Positions 19,905 to 23,382 of a DNA stretch of 23,382 bases are shown here, in pieces. Position 1 is the stretch's first letter, and every line of letters starts with the position of its first letter. A program made the translations under genes and the position numbers. The notes under the pieces were generated by a model. It worked only from the letters and a program-made list of their open reading frames with translations, searched no databases and had not been told where the DNA came from. Origin of the DNA: a virus; the IMG/VR virus record IMGVR_UViG_3300009507_001408, positions 1-23,382 of that record; one strand, given 5' to 3'.

Positions 19905-21480
19905 AGATTTTAAGTCATATCTAACCGAAGAAGCAAAGGAAGTTTATTTTACATTTGGTAGAATGAATCCCCCTACAATTGGTCACGGAAAGGTATTGGA
20001 TACCATTGCAAAGAAAGCAAAGGGTGCAGACTGGAAAGTCTATGTCTCTCAGTCCCAAGGAACTAAAGACCCTCTGTCATATTCTGACAAGGTGAAACAC
20101 CTCCGCAAGATGTTCCCCAAGTATGGTCGTAACATCATGGTGGACAAGGGTGTCAAAACCGCATTTGATATCGCAGTTAAGTTGTACGATCAAGGATACA
20201 AACAAATCACTATGGTAGTCGGGGAAGATCGTCTACGTGAGTTTGATGTCCTGTTGAACAAGTACAATGGCAAGAAGGCACGTCACGGATTCTATAACTT
20301 TCAATCTATCAAGGTTGTTTCCGCAGGGGCAAGAGACCCCGATGCCGAAGGTGTAGAAGGAATGTCTGCATCCAAACAACGTGCCAACGCAAAAGAGAAT
20401 GATTACACTGCCTTTACACAAGGTGTGCCAACGTCTATGTCCGATAAAGATACACGGAAGTTGTTCAATGATGTAAGGAAGGGACTAGGTCTCAAGGAAG
20501 AGACATCTTTTAAACGACACATTGAATTACCAAAAGTATCGGATATCCGAGAGCAGTTCGTTAAGGGTGAGTTGTTTGAACTCGGTGATACTGTTGTTAT
20601 CAAAGAAAGCGAAGAGGTTGGTATTGTATCCGTACTGGGTTCTAACTATGTCATCGTAGAATGCGGTGACCGTAAAGTTCGTAAGTGGTTGGATGCAGTA
20701 GAACTGGTTGAGAAGAAAGCACCTCAAGACTCTGACATTAAGGACAAAGAAGGTACTCAACCTAAGAAGTACTATGCGGGTCTGAAGAAGTCTACCAAGT
20801 CTAAAAGAGACGCACACTTCAAGAAGCATGGCAAGAAGGCAGACGATGATGAATCTGCGTACAAACCTGCGCCTGGCGATGCCACTGCTAAGACCAAACC
20901 ATCCAAGTACACTAAGTCATTCAAGGACATGTACGAAGAAGTCAGTCAGAAAGAACTCAATGATCTTGAGAAGTTTGCTGACCGACTACTCAATAAGTTT
21001 GATGTTGATATTGAATTCACTCGTCACTTTGCTGATCGTATGAATGACAAACGCAACAAACCTGCTATTACTGTTGCAGAGTTACAACGTCTATTCAAGA
21101 AGATGGCACAGAACAAGGGTAAGAAGATCAAGAAACATGGTAACAGTGAAGCAATCCTCAAGGATATGCAATCTGACCTAAATCTGCCCGTAGTCATCAA
21201 CTGGAAGAATGGTGAGTTTGAAGTTGTTAATAAAACAATAATGCGTAAGAAGGCATTCAAGTCCCCTGACCCTGAACTGAAGTATGAATCAGCAGGTGAA
21301 GAAGGTACTGACGAGTTGGTCAAGAAGTACAAGAAAGATACTCCGATGGAAGAAGATGCAGTTAAAGATGCACAACAACGTATCAATCGTGAGAAAGAAC
21401 AAGACAAAAAGAAACACGACTCATTACTTGACCGTGCCAGACTTGCACGTGCAAGAGCTAAGAATAGGAAAACCAAATGA
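19897..21480 (+). CDS. Multidomain HxGH nucleotidyltransferase with capsid-targeting leader
   Basis: 527 residues from GTG 19897. The leader MIKDFKSYLTE (LTE at 9-11) resembles T4 capsid-targeting sequences. Residues 15-170 form a cytidylyltransferase-like domain: GRMNPPTIGHGKVL (TIGH at 27-30) and GMSASKQR (155-162), equivalents of the HxGH and ISSTxxR nucleotide-binding motifs. Residues about 225-272 (LGDTVVIKESEEVGIVSVLG...) resemble an SH3/KOW-like barrel. A basic linker (KKYYAGLKKSTKSKRD) follows, then a small domain at about 370-455 starting FTRHFADRMNDKR. The tail is charged. Domain chain seen in sequence; substrate unknown. It may act on injected RNA, lipid or NAD-type substrates; the sequence does not decide. 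Confidence 0.7.
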   Translation: MIKDFKSYLTEEAKEVYFTFGRMNPPTIGHGKVLDTIAKKAKGADWKVYVSQSQGTKDPLSYSDKVKHLRKMFPKYGRNIMVDKGVKTAFDIAVKLYDQGYKQITMVVGEDRLREFDVLLNKYNGKKARHGFYNFQSIKVVSAGARDPDAEGVEGMSASKQRANAKENDYTAFTQGVPTSMSDKDTRKLFNDVRKGLGLKEETSFKRHIELPKVSDIREQFVKGELFELGDTVVIKESEEVGIVSVLGSNYVIVECGDRKVRKWLDAVELVEKKAPQDSDIKDKEGTQPKKYYAGLKKSTKSKRDAHFKKHGKKADDDESAYKPAPGDATAKTKPSKYTKSFKDMYEEVSQKELNDLEKFADRLLNKFDVDIEFTRHFADRMNDKRNKPAITVAELQRLFKKMAQNKGKKIKKHGNSEAILKDMQSDLNLPVVINWKNGEFEVVNKTIMRKKAFKSPDPELKYESAGEEGTDELVKKYKKDTPMEEDAVKDAQQRINREKEQDKKKHDSLLDRARLARARAKNRKTK

Positions 21481-21719
21481 TTAGAATGGCACTAACCAAA
21501 CGTGCGGGACAACTCATTGAGGGTGCCCTTGCGGATAAGTCAAAGAAGTCTGGTATCTCAGTAGATACATTAAGAAAAGTTTACAATCGTGGTGTTGCCG
21601 CATGGAAGACTGGTCACAGGCCAGGCACTACACCACAACAATGGGGATACGCACGAGTAAATGCGTTCATAGTCAAAAAGAAAAAAGGTGGTTTGAACCA
21701 CGATAAGGATTTAGCATAA
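21477..21719 (+). CDS. DUF5824 family protein
   Basis: 80 residues. KSGISVDTLRKVYNRGVAAW followed by KTGHRPGTTPQQWGYARVN is the DUF5824 signature, which is frequent in phages and large DNA viruses and whose function is unknown; in other phages it is often fused to larger virion-associated proteins. QLIEG at 12-16 is an LxE site of the prohead-protease type. ATGA overlap with the previous gene; AAGGA at its end serves the next gene. Confidence 0.75.
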   Translation: MIRMALTKRAGQLIEGALADKSKKSGISVDTLRKVYNRGVAAWKTGHRPGTTPQQWGYARVNAFIVKKKKGGLNHDKDLA

Positions 21720-21720
21720 C

Positions 21721-23382
21721 ATGAAAACTATAAAAGAAATACTTGCAGAATGTAAAGGTGAGGAAGACTTCAAACCACACATGATGTATGACCCCAAAAC
21801 TGGGAAAGGTTATAAGGCAAACACCTACGCAGACCATGTGAAGATGGACAAGATGGGTTACACCCACGAGAAACCAGAAATCAAAGAAGATTTTAATCCC
21901 GCTGCCGCAATCATGCTTTCATATCTTGCCGCACTTACACCATTTTTCTATATGGCTGGAAAGGGAATGATGAAGGAACTAGGACTGTTGAAGTCAAAGG
22001 CGGGAAAGAAAGGATTCAAACCTAGTAAGGAAGATAAAAGTCTTTTACAAAAGTTTATGGACATTGTTAAACGCAAAAAACCTGATGCGGTTAAGAATGC
22101 AATGAAGAAGGCAAACGAGTCGGTTGAACTAGAAGAAGGTGTGAGTAAGACATATAAAGGTAACACTATACACCAAGTAGGTAAACATAGAAGTTCTGAT
22201 GACAAGGTGGCATATAAATTATCTAATGCAGATGCTAAAATTCTGAACAAGTTTATGAAGTCTGCAAGTGCAAAAGAACGCACACAAATGCATAATATGT
22301 TCTGGGACACTGACGAGAAAGACACCGATAATGTCACTGCAGCGAAAGGACCTAAGATGGCAGTTGCCTACGCAAAGAAAAAAATCAACGAAGCATCTAA
22401 TCCATATGCTAAAATAGGTGGTTCATCTAAAAATCCAGAGGTTAGGAAAAATCTTAAAAAGTCAATTGCAGACCTCAAAAAGAAAACTCATGGCAAGAGT
22501 AAAAAAGAAGAACTAGAAGAAGGTGCAGAGAACTACACCATGAAGAAGGGTACATATACTCGTAAGGTGGATGGTAAGACTGCTGATAAAATGAAGAAAC
22601 AGGGTTGGAAGTTAGTTGCTCGTGAAGGACTTGAAGAAGCATTCCAACAATTCTTGGATAAGTCACCTAGTAACTGGGGTGAGGACAAGGTTGTTGCCTA
22701 CGGAGAAAAGAAAGGTCACAAAGTGATCGGTGTAGTTGGTACTGGTAAGGTAGATGGTATCGTACTGTTCGGTCTGGATGCGGGAGACAAGAAGTATGTC
22801 GGTAAGGAAGCAAAGGTCAAGACTGGTCAAACAGTATTCCGTTATGCTACTCGCAACAGTATGGCAGGTGACCTCTTTCCTCTAATTAAGATTGATGTTA
22901 AACGTGGATTGATGTATCATCTAACACAAGCATCAAGTTCTGGTGATATTGACCACGCAGAGTTTGAGAGCAGAAGTGTTAAGTTAAAGTACCTTCGTTT
23001 TGCCGCAACTGCTAATCTCCGTGATGTTACTGGGTTTGATCCTGGCTTTGGTTCAATGAAAGAGAACACAGGTTTTGATCTAGACACCCATATGGAGAAT
23101 GCTCGTGCCAAACGAGATGCAATGGGTGCTATGGGTAAAAGAGGTAAGGATAGTGCTGATATAGATACTGATGCAACAGACGATGATCGCAAGGCGGCAT
23201 CTAAGAATGTTCTGATGCAAATCCGTAAGTTGTCTGACCTACCCAAAGGTGGTGAGATTGAGTTTGAAGGTGGCAAGAAGGGTAAGATTTCTCAAGACGA
23301 TGCAGATAAGGTTGTCAAGATGTTTAACACTCTGAAGAAACCACAAGACAAGGCAAAGTTCCAGAAAGTAATTTCTAAAGAC
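21721..23382 (+). CDS. Long head-type precursor protein with several LxE/IxE sites (3' end cut by window)
   Basis: At least 554 residues; the frame is open to the last base. The start MKTIKEILAE is nearly that of T4 internal proteins (MKTYQEFIAE), with LAE at 8-10. Further (L/I)xE sites followed by small residues occur at LEE139|G, INE224|A, LEE267|G and LEE306|A, and a weaker IKE56|D. The protein therefore looks like a precursor cut into several pieces by the prohead protease. The first piece contains a hydrophobic helix (AAAIMLSYLAALTPFFYMAG, about 61-80), unusual for a head protein. Pieces between are basic and short; the last region (307 on) is a larger beta-rich domain (VVAYGEKKGHKVIGVVG...). 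No catalytic motif recognised. AAGGA about 11 bases upstream supports the start. Confidence 0.75.
   Translation, partial: MKTIKEILAECKGEEDFKPHMMYDPKTGKGYKANTYADHVKMDKMGYTHEKPEIKEDFNPAAAIMLSYLAALTPFFYMAGKGMMKELGLLKSKAGKKGFKPSKEDKSLLQKFMDIVKRKKPDAVKNAMKKANESVELEEGVSKTYKGNTIHQVGKHRSSDDKVAYKLSNADAKILNKFMKSASAKERTQMHNMFWDTDEKDTDNVTAAKGPKMAVAYAKKKINEASNPYAKIGGSSKNPEVRKNLKKSIADLKKKTHGKSKKEELEEGAENYTMKKGTYTRKVDGKTADKMKKQGWKLVAREGLEEAFQQFLDKSPSNWGEDKVVAYGEKKGHKVIGVVGTGKVDGIVLFGLDAGDKKYVGKEAKVKTGQTVFRYATRNSMAGDLFPLIKIDVKRGLMYHLTQASSSGDIDHAEFESRSVKLKYLRFAATANLRDVTGFDPGFGSMKENTGFDLDTHMENARAKRDAMGAMGKRGKDSADIDTDATDDDRKAASKNVLMQIRKLSDLPKGGEIEFEGGKKGKISQDDADKVVKMFNTLKKPQDKAKFQKVISKD

Noticed and set aside
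1-23382. tRNA genes, CRISPR arrays, insertion sequences, or integrase/attachment sites
   Set aside because: I saw no cloverleaf with a convincing T-loop, no regularly spaced repeats, no transposase or integrase motifs. This reading by eye could miss a divergent tRNA; a tRNA scan would settle it.

Overview
The window is a stretch of a virulent, T4-like (Myoviridae-type) phage genome, most likely marine, infecting a Gram-negative bacterium. Every gene I can support is on the + strand. The genes are packed with 1-4 base start/stop overlaps (ATGA, TAATG). Strong sigma70-type promoters occur beside TATAAATA boxes, the T4 late-promoter signature. The gene content (ThyX, a DUF3310 nucleotide-kinase-like protein, two 2OG-Fe(II) oxygenases, DUF932, a RecB/Cas4-type exonuclease, and proteins with T4-style capsid-targeting N-termini) is typical of marine T4-like phages. 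An outer-membrane lipoprotein (CsgG) points to a diderm host. I cannot name the host.

Layout. (1) 1-3652: nucleotide and lipid metabolism: 3' part of thyX, a 2OG-Fe oxygenase, DUF3310, then a ketoacyl-ACP synthase overlapping a membrane fatty-acid desaturase. (2) 3661-4552: a promoter and small unknown proteins, ending at a strong intrinsic terminator. (3) 4559-10385: a nine-base-to-overlapping chain of genes for the cell envelope: three small membrane proteins (two of them paralogues), CsgF, CsgG, a curlin-like secreted repeat protein, a secreted FecR-domain protein and a CHASE2-adenylate cyclase. A TATAAATA box lies at its head. (4) 10351-16958: a second 2OG-Fe oxygenase and several short sigma70-driven operons with small proteins, DUF932, an Sm-like protein, an ATP-grasp enzyme, two adjacent HExxH zincins, two small membrane proteins and a RecB-type exonuclease. 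(5) 16954-23382: a TATAAATA box followed by a cluster whose products begin with T4 internal-head-protein-like leaders ending in LxE/IxE. These carry enzyme-like domains: a possible PD-(D/E)XK nuclease, a KxDG ligase-like nucleotidyltransferase, and an HxGH nucleotidyltransferase. The cluster ends in a long precursor with several internal LxE/IxE sites that runs off the window.

How it may work together. Regions 1 and 4 look like early/middle metabolic and takeover genes read by host sigma70 RNA polymerase; three of the five promoters carry a shared palindrome just upstream of -35. Regions 3 and 5 look late. The most unusual part is region 3, an almost complete curli-type secretion module (outer-membrane pore, its CsgF partner, an amyloid-like substrate) joined to a periplasmic FecR protein and a cAMP-producing CHASE2 receptor. 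Region 5 looks like a set of proteins packaged in the head and probably injected with the DNA.
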